Positions 25,713-34,444 of a DNA stretch of 64,000 nucleotides are shown piece by piece. The translations under genes were made by a program, and so were the position numbers. Source of the stretch: Palsa-504 sp963739615. Its GTDB lineage: Bacteria > Actinomycetota > Actinomycetes > Streptosporangiales > Streptosporangiaceae. The stretch covers positions 62,001 through 126,000 of the forward strand of contig CAVUBD010000017.1 of the NCBI GenBank assembly GCA_963739615.1, written 5' to 3'. A model generated the notes under the pieces. That model was not told the origin of the DNA, made no database searches, and worked only from the letters and a program-made list of their open reading frames with translations. Position 1 is the stretch's first letter. Each line of letters opens with the position of its first letter.

Positions 25713-26366
25713 TCAGTGCTGCCCGTTCAGCGGCGGGTACTCGGCGCTTTCGCTGCGCGGCCAGCCGCTGATGCCACGCCAGGCGAGCCTAGCGACGACC
25801 TGTTCGGCCGCTTCGCGCGGGATGTGGTCGCGGGTGCTGAGCCAGTACCTGGCGGTGACCTGGGCCATGCCGACCAGTCCCACGCTCAGCAGACGTGCCT
25901 CGTCATCGGAAAGCCCGGTGTCTTCGCTGACCGCATGGCTCACCAATGCGGCGCACTCGCACTGGACCCGGTCGAGCCGGTCGCGGACGAGGGTCTCGTT
26001 CGACAGATCCGACTCGAACACCAGCCGGTACGCCTCGCCCTCGCCCTCCACGTACTCGAAGTAGGCGCCAAAGGTGGCGGCGACCCGCTGCTTGGGGTCC
26101 GGGTTGGAGCGCAGCGCGTCGCGCACCGTCTCCAGCAGGGTGTCCACGCTCTCGTCGAGCAGGGCCAGGTACAGCTCGAGCTTGCCGGGGAAATGCTGGT
26201 AAAGCACGGGCTTGCTGACTCCCGCACGCTCGGCGATCTCGTCCATGGCCGCAGCGTGGTAGCCCTGGGATACGAACACCTCAAGCGCCGCGTCCAGCAG
26301 CTGCCGCCGCCGTTCATGCCGTGGCAGCCGGTTGCTGCGTGGCCTTGCGTCGGACGTTGCAATCAA
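25713..26366 (-). CDS. TetR-family transcriptional regulator
   Basis: This protein of about 217 aa has the TetR helix-turn-helix in RRRQLLDAALEVFVSQGYHA and MDEIAERAGVSKPVLYQHFP, followed by a ligand-binding domain. A TTG at 26366 is preferred because GGAGA stands eight bases before it and family members start just ahead of SDARPRS. An ATG at 26414 is also open. The gene corresponds in position to mycobacterial Rv3208. Its ligand and targets are unknown. Confidence 0.87.
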   Translation of the reverse strand: MIATSDARPRSNRLPRHERRRQLLDAALEVFVSQGYHAAAMDEIAERAGVSKPVLYQHFPGKLELYLALLDESVDTLLETVRDALRSNPDPKQRVAATFGAYFEYVEGEGEAYRLVFESDLSNETLVRDRLDRVQCECAALVSHAVSEDTGLSDDEARLLSVGLVGMAQVTARYWLSTRDHIPREAAEQVVARLAWRGISGWPRSESAEYPPLNGQH

Positions 26367-26430
26367 TGTTCGGTCTCCGCTTGGTTGGATGCGGCTACTT
26401 TTCCTCGCTCGCATTCATACTAGGCCGCTC

Positions 26431-26604
26431 TCAGCGGTAGTCGTCATCGTCGAAACCGACAGAGACCTCCTGCTCGGCTAGATCGGCCTCGTTGACGTCA
26501 AGCGGGATCTCGCGCCTCACGCGGGTCGCGTTCTCGTCCTCGACGATTTCCTGGCGCTGTTCAATGGCGTCGCCCTCGGGCGTCTCCATATCTGATTCGG
26601 TCAA
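26431..26604 (-). CDS. Possible independent small acidic protein inside the oxidoreductase frame
   Basis: The 3' end of the oxidoreductase frame encodes 57 residues, LTESDMETPEGDAIEQRQEI to the terminal GFDDDDYR. This resembles stand-alone acidic actinobacterial proteins rather than a flavoprotein C-terminus. A TTG at 26604 is preceded by AAGGAAAGAGGGA, a strong ribosome-binding sequence. It could be made on its own, as part of the fusion, or both. No function is known. Confidence 0.45.
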   Translation of the reverse strand: MTESDMETPEGDAIEQRQEIVEDENATRVRREIPLDVNEADLAEQEVSVGFDDDDYR

Positions 26605-28170
26605 CTGCCTGATCCCTCTTTCCTTCTGACCGGCGACTCCGGCCTGATCGCCAAGTCCGGGCGTATCCCCGGTATCCCCGGTTCCTGCTAGCTCCCGGAG
26701 CGCCGTCTCCAGTGCTTCCCCGTAGGTCGGGAAGGCGTGCACCACGTCGGCCAGGACCGCCACCGGAATCTTGGCCCTGATGGCGAGGGTAACCTCGCCC
26801 ATCCAGGTGGCTGCGTCCGGCCCCACCGCGACCGCTCCGGCCAGCACGCCGGTGTCGGCGTCGGCGTAAAGCTCCAGGCAGCCAAGGTCGTCCTGGCTCA
26901 GGTAGGCCCGCGCGGTATCGCCGAGGTCGGCTCGCACCGTAATCAGCCCGGTCCCGTCCGCGGCCCGCCCGTCCGCCCGAACCCCGGCGCCCTCCACCCG
27001 AACTTCAGCGCCATCCGCCGCCCCGGCGGCGGCGCCCGCCGTTCGGGCGCCGTCCGCCCGAACTCCGGCGGCCGTTCCGGCTCCGGCGGCCGTTCCGGCG
27101 CCTTCGTCATCCGGCGCGGCCGGGGCCTGCCCGGGCACGATGCCCACCGCGAACACCGACGGCGTGGTGAAAACGCAGCGCGGGATGGCGCTGTAATCGG
27201 CTTCCCGCCGCTGGCCGAGGATATTTCCGGCGACCACCCTGGCCTGGTAATGGCTGGCGTGGGTGTGCGTGATGCCCGTGACATCTCCCGCTCCCCAGAC
27301 CCGGCCGGACCCGGAAGCCCCGGGAACCCGGCACATGGTGGTCGTGGGCAGCGCCATGCCGGGGGTGACGGCGATGCCGAGCGCGTCGAGGCCGAGGCCG
27401 CTGAGCCTGGGGCGCCGGCCCGAGGCGAGCAGCAGCCGGTCGGCGTCGATCCTGGTGCCGTCCTCCAGTGCGAGCGTGAGGCCTTCTGGCGTTCGTTCGG
27501 CCTTGGAGGCGCGGGCGCCGAGGTAGATCTCGGCTCCGGCCCGGCGCAGCGCGGCGGCCAGGATCTCCCCGGCGAAGGCGGGTTCGCCGGGGAGCAGGCC
27601 CGGTTCGGCTTCCACTAGCGTCACGGCCGAGCCGAACGTGGCGTAGATCTGCGTCAGCTCACACCCGGCGGGCCCCCCGCCGAGCACGATGAGCCGCCGG
27701 GGCAGGTCGGGGGAGCACAGGCTCTCGGCGGTGGTCCACGCCGGGATGTCGGACAGGCCCTCGATCGGCGGTGCGACCGGCTCGCACCCGGTCGCGATGA
27801 CCAGATCCGAGTAGCTCAGCGACACGGTTGACCCGTCGAGCGCCAGCCTCGCCTCGACCGTGCCAGGGCTGGCGATCCGGCCGGTCCCGCGGATCACCGT
27901 CACGCCCGCGCCGGCCAGCCGGCGTGCCGGGCCGGAATCGTCCAGGCCGCCGGTCACCTCGTTCCGGCGGGCGACCGCGTCTTCCCAGGTCTCGCCCCGG
28001 GCCGCCGAGAGCAGCAGGGAATTTGACGGCAGGCAGGCCAGGTACGGAGACTCTCCGCCGATCAAGCCCGCTTCGACGAGGGCCACCGACTTGCCGCCGC
28101 CGGCCACGTCCGTGGCGACATGCAGGCCCGCGGTCCCGCCGCCGAGCACCACCACATCGAAAGCGCCCAT
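26431..28170 (-). CDS. FAD/NAD(P)-dependent disulfide-oxidoreductase-like protein lacking one redox cysteine
   Basis: This 579-aa flavoprotein has an N-terminal FAD-binding motif (VVLGGGTAGLHVA), an NAD motif (LIVLGGGPAGCELTQ) and a C-terminal interface domain, as in dihydrolipoamide dehydrogenase relatives. The redox site reads GGESPYLACLPSN: the first cysteine (position 41) is Ser, C46 remains, and the usual Lys after PS is Asn. No disulfide can form. An Ala/Gly-rich insert of about 60 residues (TAAGAGTAAGVRADG and similar) splits the protein before the interface domain. The last ~57 residues look like a separate small acidic protein fused in frame. Confidence 0.82.
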   Translation of the reverse strand: MGAFDVVVLGGGTAGLHVATDVAGGGKSVALVEAGLIGGESPYLACLPSNSLLLSAARGETWEDAVARRNEVTGGLDDSGPARRLAGAGVTVIRGTGRIASPGTVEARLALDGSTVSLSYSDLVIATGCEPVAPPIEGLSDIPAWTTAESLCSPDLPRRLIVLGGGPAGCELTQIYATFGSAVTLVEAEPGLLPGEPAFAGEILAAALRRAGAEIYLGARASKAERTPEGLTLALEDGTRIDADRLLLASGRRPRLSGLGLDALGIAVTPGMALPTTTMCRVPGASGSGRVWGAGDVTGITHTHASHYQARVVAGNILGQRREADYSAIPRCVFTTPSVFAVGIVPGQAPAAPDDEGAGTAAGAGTAAGVRADGARTAGAAAGAADGAEVRVEGAGVRADGRAADGTGLITVRADLGDTARAYLSQDDLGCLELYADADTGVLAGAVAVGPDAATWMGEVTLAIRAKIPVAVLADVVHAFPTYGEALETALRELAGTGDTGDTPGLGDQAGVAGQKERGIRQLTESDMETPEGDAIEQRQEIVEDENATRVRREIPLDVNEADLAEQEVSVGFDDDDYR

Positions 28171-28380
28171 ATCTCTCCGTCCCCCTCCGAACTTCGAGCC
28201 GCTGCCCGGCCATCATCTCAGCCGCGGCTAAGCTCGTTAGCAGAGTTGGGCTAAATCCACCCACGATAGTCGTTTGCCAACTCGAATGCAGTGTCGGCTA
28301 TTCGAATTAATGGTCGATTATGATAATTTGGGGCAACACCGGATGTATCAGAGTGCGGCCAACCGGGGTAGGTGAAGGCC

Positions 28381-29235
28381 ATGCGCAGCATATGGGCCGG
28401 CGCGATCTCCTTCGGCTTGGTCGTGATCCCGGTGAAGCTCTACGCCGCGACCGAGCAGCGGGACATCACTTTCCGTCAGGTGCACCGCAAGGACGGCGCC
28501 CGGATCCAGTTCCGCCGGGTGTGCACGCTGGACGGCGAGGAAGTCCCGTACTCCGACATCGCCAAGGGCTACGAGCTGGCTACCGGCGACATGGTCGTGC
28601 TGACCGACGAGGATCTGGCCGACCTGCCGCTGGTGACCGCCCACCGGATCGAGGTCCTGCACTTCGCGCCGGCCGAGCAGGTGGAGCCGATCCTCGCGGC
28701 CAAGAGCTACTACCTGGAACCCGAGGCGGTCGGCACCCGGGCCTACGTGCTGTTCCGTGACGCGCTTGAGAAGTCGGGCAAGGTGGCCGTGGCCAAGGTC
28801 GCGCTGCGCCAGCGCGAGACCCTGGCCTCCCTGTGGGTCAGGGACGGCGTCATCACGCTGGAGACCCTGCTGTGGCCCGACGAGGTGCGCAAGCCCGATT
28901 TCGCCTTCCTGGACGAGGACATCGAGGTCCGGTCCCAGGAACTGAAGATGGCCGAGTCGCTCATCGACACGATGACGGAAGACTTCGAGCCCGAGCAGTA
29001 CCACGACGCCTACCGTGAGGCGCTCGAAGCCGTGGTCCAGGCGAAGGTCGAGGGCAATGACGTGGTCCGCCCGGCCGGGCTCGAGCCGCCAGAACCAAGG
29101 AAGCAGCCCGCCGACCTGACCGAGATCCTGCGGGCCAGCGTGGCCGCCGCCAAGACCGGCCGCACCGAGTCCGGCGCCGCCAAGAAGGAAGAAAAGCCAG
29201 CCAAGCCCCGCACCCGCCGCAAGGCCTCGGCATGA
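28381..29235 (+). CDS. ku: Non-homologous end-joining protein Ku
   Basis: This 284-aa bacterial Ku protein binds broken DNA ends. The start MRSIWAGAISFGLVVIPVKL, HRKDGARIQFRRVC, and the beta-barrel segments VLFRDALEKSGKVAVAKVAL and LLWPDEVRKPDF are typical. The C-terminal tail is Lys/Arg-rich (KPAKPRTRRKASA), as in Ku proteins that recruit LigD. No LigD is present in the window. The ATG at 28381 is preceded by AGGTGAAGG; a GTG three codons earlier is also possible. A divergent promoter region of 210 bases separates it from the oxidoreductase gene. Confidence 0.95.
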   Translation: MRSIWAGAISFGLVVIPVKLYAATEQRDITFRQVHRKDGARIQFRRVCTLDGEEVPYSDIAKGYELATGDMVVLTDEDLADLPLVTAHRIEVLHFAPAEQVEPILAAKSYYLEPEAVGTRAYVLFRDALEKSGKVAVAKVALRQRETLASLWVRDGVITLETLLWPDEVRKPDFAFLDEDIEVRSQELKMAESLIDTMTEDFEPEQYHDAYREALEAVVQAKVEGNDVVRPAGLEPPEPRKQPADLTEILRASVAAAKTGRTESGAAKKEEKPAKPRTRRKASA

Positions 29236-29254
29236 GGCGAGCGGGAAGCGCAGC

Positions 29255-30259
29255 GTGACCGGGCCGATCCCGCACTGGCCCGGCCGCCTGATCTCGCTCG
29301 GCGACTACGACGTCTATGTCCGCAGCGCGGCCTCCGCCGAAACCAGCCCCGCCGAAACCAGCCCCGGCGAGGCCAGCCCCGGCGAGGCCAGCCCCGAGCC
29401 CGCCCTGTGCGTGCACGGGCTGGAGGGCTCCTCGCGCAACTGGACCGACCTGATGGACGTGCTGCGGCCCCGGCTCGACTGCGACGCGCTCGACCTGCCC
29501 GGCTTCGGCGACTCCCCGCCCCGTCCGGACGGCCGCTACTCGATCGCCGCATACGCCCAGACGATCGCCAAGCTGATCGAGCACCGAGCGCGCGGCCCCG
29601 TGCACCTGCTCGGCAACTCCCTCAGCGGCGCGGCCTGCGTGAAGGTCGCGGCCACCCGGCCCGAGCTCGTCCGGACGCTGACCCTGATCTCCCCGGCGCT
29701 GCCCGACCCCCGGCCGAGGCGGGACCTGCTGAACTTCCCGCTGCTGAGCCTGCCCGGGGTCGGCACCAAGCTGATCAGGCGGCTGCGCCTCCTCCCGCCG
29801 GAGAGCCGCGTCGCCAACGTCATCACCAACTGCTTCAGCGATCCGCAGCGGTTCGCGCCGGAACGGTTCGCCGCCGAGGTCGCCGAACTCGCCCGCCGCG
29901 ACGCCCTGGACTGGCCTCCCGCCGCGCTGGCGGGGAGCGCGCGGGCGCTCACCGCGGCGTACTTCCGGGTCGGCCGCGCGTCGGTCTGGCGGGAGGCGGC
30001 CCGCGTCCGCGCGCCGGCCCTGGTCATCTACGGCGCCGACGACCGCGTGGTCGATGCCAGGATCGCCGGCCGGGCCGCGCATGCGTTCCCCGGCGCGAGG
30101 ATCGTGGTCATGCCGCGCACCGGTCACCTCGCCCACATGGAACATCCGCACCTGGTCGCGGCCGAGATCGGCGTCCTGCTCGCGCAAGCGGCCGGGGTCG
30201 CCGGCCAGGACCCTGCGGCCCGCCAGGCCCGGGAATTCCCGCTCACTCGCGCCGGTTGA
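29255..30259 (+). CDS. Alpha/beta hydrolase
   Basis: This 334-aa hydrolase has the oxyanion segment CVHGLEGSSRNW, the DLPGFGDSP strand, the nucleophile elbow GNSLSG, an acid in VIYGADDRVVD and a catalytic His in PRTGHLAHME. Near the N-terminus a short repetitive stretch (ETSPAETSPGEASPGEASP) interrupts the first strands, suggesting slippage expansion. The GTG start lies 20 bases after ku. The last residues run to the leader of moeZ. Substrate unknown. Confidence 0.86.
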   Translation: MTGPIPHWPGRLISLGDYDVYVRSAASAETSPAETSPGEASPGEASPEPALCVHGLEGSSRNWTDLMDVLRPRLDCDALDLPGFGDSPPRPDGRYSIAAYAQTIAKLIEHRARGPVHLLGNSLSGAACVKVAATRPELVRTLTLISPALPDPRPRRDLLNFPLLSLPGVGTKLIRRLRLLPPESRVANVITNCFSDPQRFAPERFAAEVAELARRDALDWPPAALAGSARALTAAYFRVGRASVWREAARVRAPALVIYGADDRVVDARIAGRAAHAFPGARIVVMPRTGHLAHMEHPHLVAAEIGVLLAQAAGVAGQDPAARQAREFPLTRAG

Positions 30260-30329
30260 TCGTGGCATAGTGCCGGGAAGGGAAACCCCGGACCGTTCGG
30301 AAAAAAGATCTTCTTCTTCTGGAGAAACC

Positions 30330-31509
30330 GTGTCGCTGCCCCCCCTGGTCGAACCCGCCGACGAGCTGACCGTTGATGAGGTGCGGCGTTACTCCCGCCA
30401 CCTGATCATCCCGGACGTCGGGATGACCGGCCAGAAGCGGCTGAAGAACGCCAGGGTGCTGTGCGTCGGGGCCGGCGGGCTCGGCTCGCCCGCGCTGCTC
30501 TACCTGGCCGCGGCCGGCGTGGGCACGCTCGGCATCATCGACTTCGACGTGGTTGACGAGTCGAACCTGCAGCGCCAGATCATCCACGGCCAGTCCGACG
30601 TCGGCCGCCCCAAGGCCGAGTCGGCCCGTGACAGCATCCGCGAGATCAACCCCCTGGTCAACGTGGTCGTGCACGACGTGCACCTGGACTCGGACAACGC
30701 CATGGAGATCTTCGCCGGCTACGACCTGATCGTGGACGGCACCGACAACTTCGCCACCCGGTACCTGGTCAACGACGCGTGCGTGCTGCTCGGCAAGCCG
30801 TACGTGTGGGGCTCGATCTACCGGTTCGACGGGCAGGCCAGCGTGTTCTGGGCCGAGTACGGCCCGTGCTACCGCTGCCTGTACCCCGAGCCGCCGCCGC
30901 CCGGCATGGTCCCGTCCTGCGCCGAGGGCGGCGTGCTCGGCGTACTCTGCGCCTCGATCGGGTCGATCCAGGTCAACGAGGCCATCAAGGTGATCACCGG
31001 GATCGGCGAGCCGCTGGCTCGGGCGGCTGATGATCTACGACGCGCTGGAGATGTCCTACCACTCGGTCCGGGTCCGCAAGGACCCCGAGTGCGTGATCTG
31101 CGGCAAGAACCCGACGATCACCGAGCTGATCGACTACGAGGCCTTCTGCGGCGCGGTCTCCGAGGAGGCGGCGCAGGCGGCCGTGGGCTCGACGATCAGC
31201 GCCAAGGACCTGGCCGCCATGCTGGACGCGGGCGAGAACATCTTCCTGGTCGACGTCCGCGAGCCGAACGAGTACGAGATCGTGTCCATCCCCGGCGCGA
31301 CGCTCATCCCGAAGGGCGAGTTCCTGTCCGGCGCGGCCCTGGAGAAGCTGCCCCAGGACAAGCGGATCGTGCTGCACTGCAAGAGCGGCGTCCGGTCGGC
31401 CGAGGCGCTTGCGGTCGTCAAGAACGCCGGCTTCTCCGACGCCGTGCACGTGGGCGGCGGCGTGCTGGCCTGGGTCAGCCAGGTCGACCCGTCCCTGCCG
31501 ACCTATTAA
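30330..31509 (+). CDS. moeZ: MoeZ-type sulfurtransferase (ThiF/MoeB plus rhodanese), one frame break
   Basis: The N-terminal part is a ThiF/MoeB-type adenylyltransferase: nucleotide loop GAGGLGSPALLYL, metal cysteines CYRCLYPEP and later CVICG. The C-terminal part is a rhodanese domain with the active cysteine in HCKSGVRSAEA. MoeZ activates and sulfurates ThiS/MoaD-like carrier proteins for cofactor and thioamino-acid synthesis. The frame breaks at 31020, where one extra C in GGCTCGGG separates IGEPLA from GRLMIYDALEMSYHS. Both halves are otherwise well conserved, so an assembly indel is plausible. The GTG at 30330 follows GGAGAAACC. Confidence 0.88.
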
Positions 31510-31553
31510 TTCATTCCGAACGAGCGCCCGTTCCAGCTCCAGGAGGTCCGCCG

Positions 31554-31782
31554 ATGAAGGGGGATCGCGTTGAGGTCGTCATCGATTCCGGCGACGGACC
31601 GCAGACGTACGAGGTGGAGGCGACCCGGGCCTGCCGCCGGGTCGAGATCGCGAACCGGCGCGGGGTCGTCGAAGTCAGCGAGGTGACCAGGACCGGGACC
31701 CCGGTCCGGACCGCGCGGTTTATGGCCACCCGCGTGGTGGCCTTGGTCGAGCATCCCGCCGACACCTCGGCGGCCGGGTTAG
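31554..31782 (+). CDS. Small conserved protein downstream of moeZ
   Basis: A strong AGGAGGT ribosome-binding site precedes the ATG. The product begins MKGDRVEVVIDSGDGPQTYE, continues to TGTPVRTARFMATRVVALVE and resembles a roughly 75-80-aa actinobacterial protein usually placed here. In its own frame no stop appears until 32174, deep inside manA. A TAG at 31780 in the next frame is the likely natural end, so a frame break just upstream is suspected. A beta-rich single domain with no recognisable active site. Confidence 0.62.
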
Positions 31783-31791
31783 TATCCGCGG

Positions 31792-33015
31792 GTGGATGTT
31801 CTCCGTCCGGTAGTGCAGCCCTACGCCTGGGGCTCCCGGCACGCGATCGCGGAACTGCAGGGCCGTCCCGTCCCGACGCCAGACCCGGAGGCGGAGCTGT
31901 GGATGGGCGGCCATTCGTCGGCCCCGTCCGGCCTGCACCGCGGCGTTCAGGCCACGCTGGACGTCATCATCGCGGCCAATCCGAGGGCCGAGCTCGGCCC
32001 GGCTTGCATGGCCAGGTTCGGGCCGCGGCTGCCGTTCCTGCTGAAGGTGCTGGCCGCCGAGAAGGCGCTGTCGATCCAGGTGCATCCCTCGCGCGCGCAA
32101 GCGCAGGCGGGGTTCCGCGCCGAGAACCAGCGCGGCCTGGCCCCCCACGACCCGGCCAGGAACTACGTCGATGACTGGCCCAAGCCCGAACTGCTCTACG
32201 CACTGTCTCCCTTCGAGGTGCTGGCCGGCCTGCGTACCCACGAGGACGCGGCGGAATTCCTGCGCGCCCTGGCCGTCGACCAGCTCAAGCCGCTGGCCGC
32301 CCAGCTGGAGACCGCCACCTCGGACCCTGCCGCTAATCAGCCTGCCATGGCGGCTGCGCTCGGGTCGGTTCTCGACTGGCCCGCGGCCGGGCGGGCGGCC
32401 CTGATCGCCGACACGGTCACCGCCTGCGCGCGGCTCGCGCCGGGTGGCGGCCCCTACGCGGCCGCGGCCGACGCGGTAGTGCGCGTCGAGCAGGATCATC
32501 CCGGGGACATCGGCCTGGTCGCCTCCTTGCTGATGCGGCACGCCGTGCTGGCGCCCGGTCAGGCGATGTTCATGCCGGCCGGCGGCCTGCATGCCTACCT
32601 GCGGGGCACCGGCATCGAGCTGCTGGCCAACTCCGACAACGTGGTCCGGGCCGGCCTTACAGGCAAGCACCTGGACGTGCCCGAGCTGCTGAAGCTCCTC
32701 GACCCGTCCGTGGCCGTGCCTGTCCTGGCGCCCCGTACGCTCCCGGACGGGATCACCTGGTACGACACGCCAGTCCCGGAGTTCCGGCTTTACGTGGCCG
32801 ACCTGGCCGGTCCCCAGGTCGGCCTGCCCAGCGCCGGTCCGCGGATCCTGCTGTGCACCGAAGGTTCGGTCCTGCTGCGTGCCGCGGCCGGCGCGGCGAT
32901 CGAGCTGAGCCGCGGTGGCTCCTGCTTCATCCCCGCCGCCGACGGCCCCGTCCGCGCCACCGGCTCCGCTCGCCTGGTCCTCGCCACCGTCCGGCCTCAG
33001 CAGGCGCCGGCCTGA
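31792..33015 (+). CDS. manA: Mannose-6-phosphate isomerase, class I
   Basis: This 407-aa enzyme interconverts fructose-6-phosphate and mannose-6-phosphate, feeding GDP-mannose and wall glycoconjugates. Type I landmarks are VQPYAWGS near the N-terminus, ELWMGGHSSAPS, the zinc-binding LSIQVHPSRAQA, the KPELLYALSPFEVLAG segment and MFMPAGGLHAYLRGTGIELLANSDNV. The GTG start lies in the short interval after the preceding small gene. Confidence 0.94.
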   Translation: MDVLRPVVQPYAWGSRHAIAELQGRPVPTPDPEAELWMGGHSSAPSGLHRGVQATLDVIIAANPRAELGPACMARFGPRLPFLLKVLAAEKALSIQVHPSRAQAQAGFRAENQRGLAPHDPARNYVDDWPKPELLYALSPFEVLAGLRTHEDAAEFLRALAVDQLKPLAAQLETATSDPAANQPAMAAALGSVLDWPAAGRAALIADTVTACARLAPGGGPYAAAADAVVRVEQDHPGDIGLVASLLMRHAVLAPGQAMFMPAGGLHAYLRGTGIELLANSDNVVRAGLTGKHLDVPELLKLLDPSVAVPVLAPRTLPDGITWYDTPVPEFRLYVADLAGPQVGLPSAGPRILLCTEGSVLLRAAAGAAIELSRGGSCFIPAADGPVRATGSARLVLATVRPQQAPA

Positions 33016-33146
33016 CAGAAAACCGGCCCCCCGTGAATTGGCCGCTGCGAGGTTCCCGTTTTAATCCCGGGCGGTTTCGCGTTGGCTGACGCGCCTGGAG
33101 TCCGCTAGACTGCGTGGGCGCACCGAGCCGCAAGGCCCGATGCCAG

Positions 33147-33218
33147 TGGGGTATGGGGTAATTGGCAGCCCGACAGGTTCTGGCCCTGTTAGTCTAGGTT
33201 CGAGTCCTGGTACCCCAG
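33147..33218 (+). tRNA. tRNA-Gln (anticodon CTG)
   Basis: The acceptor stem TGGGGTA/TACCCCA is perfect. The anticodon arm CAGG-TTCTGGC-CCTG gives CTG, and a GGTTCGAGTCC T-arm is present. The discriminator is G and CCA is not encoded. Confidence 0.95.
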
Positions 33219-33356
33219 CAAGCAAGCTGGCCTGCACGACAGCGCGGACGTGGTTCACGTCCGCGCTTTTCATGCCAGGTCTCGCTGAAGGCCTTCCCGG
33301 CCGGCGGTTGGCCTCACTGGTTGCGAGGCGGTAGTGTTCTGTCGGCACATATGCAC

Positions 33357-33429
33357 GGCCCCGTCGTCTAGAGGCCTAGGACGTCGCCCTCTCAAGGCGG
33401 TAACGCCGGTTCGAATCCGGTCGGGGCTA
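33357..33429 (+). tRNA. tRNA-Glu (anticodon CTC)
   Basis: The acceptor stem GGCCCCG/CGGGGCT has one G-T pair. The anticodon loop CTCTCAA gives CTC, and a GGTTCGAATCC T-arm is present. It follows tRNA-Gln by 138 bases, a common actinobacterial pair. CCA is not encoded. Confidence 0.95.
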
Positions 33430-33495
33430 CGAAAAGGGCCTGATCGCTGGCTTCAGCGGTCAGGCCCCCGATCATTTACGGGGTCATTCACGAGA

Positions 33496-34444
33496 TCACA
33501 GCACCCGGGCCAGCTGGCTGATCTGCCCGACCGGATCGTCGCCGGCCGGGCACATGACCAGATGCCCGGCCCCGGCGGCGTGCAGTTCGGCGAGCCGGGC
33601 GCGGACCGCGGCCGGCGGCCCGGCCAGGGCGAGCCGGTCGATCCACTCGCCGGGCAGCCGGCCGGTGAACTCCGCCGCCGATCCGGCCGCCCGCCGCAGC
33701 GCCGCGAGTCCGGCCGCGAACGGCAGCGGCGCTATCTCGGGCTCCCAGTCCGGCTCGCCCGCCCACCACAGCGCCGCCCGGACCCGTTCCCTGGCCCGAC
33801 CCTGATCGTCGTCGACGGCCGCCACGTTGTAGGCCACGACGTGATGCTCGCCCGCCGCGTCGATACGTGACCGGGCGAACTCCAGGTAAGCCGGGGTGAC
33901 CGGCTCGGCGAGGATGGTCCCGTCAGCGTGCCAGGCCGGATACCGCCAGCGATTTCGGGCCCCGGACGCCCGCCAGCACTATCGGCGCGATCGCCGGGGG
34001 ATGGGCCAGCCGGACATCGGTGAGCGTGACGTACCGCCCGCGCGTGGTGACGGCCTGCCCGGCCAGCAGGGCCCGCAGCGCGTCCAGGTACTCCGCCAGC
34101 AGCGTCAGCGGACTGGCCTGCCGCAGGCCGGCCTGCCGCAGCCAGCCGGTCATGCCGTGGCCGACGCCGACCATGAACCGTCCGGGGAACGCGCTGGCCA
34201 GGAAGGACACTTCCAGCGCCGCGAAGGCCACGTTGCGGGCCGCGGCCGGGATGATCCCCGTCCCGACCGTGATCTGAGTCGTCGCGGCCAGGGCCACCGC
34301 GGCCTGCGCGATGCCCCCGGACAGGAAGCAGTCCTCCGCGACCCACAGCTCGTCGAACCCGGCCCGCTCGACCGCGGCCGCGAACGGCCCGAGCAGTCCA
34401 GGCGGCAGACCGGGCGGGGCCAGGATTCCGGTCAGGTAACTCAT
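33496..34444 (-). pseudogene. Luciferase-like F420-dependent oxidoreductase, one frame break
   Basis: The N-terminal 160 codons encode an LLM-type TIM-barrel protein (GFDELWVAEDCF, TTQITVGTGIIPAA, FPGRFMVGVGHG, VLAGVRGPKSLAVS). The frame is lost near 33930, where one extra base separates VSGLA from ADGTILAEPVTPAYL. The second part (DWEPEIAPLPF, RARLAELHAAGAGHLVM) completes the fold. Such proteins use F420 or FMN for hydride transfer. The ATG overlaps the upstream aldolase stop by four bases, so the two were translationally coupled. With a one-base correction the gene would be complete. Confidence 0.8.

Noticed and set aside
30990..31040. Programmed frameshift in moeZ
   Set aside because: No slippery heptamer or following pseudoknot is evident, and homologues are encoded in one frame; an indel is simpler.
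32927..33348. Short frames around the two tRNA genes
   Set aside because: They overlap the tRNAs or manA antisense and have no family features.
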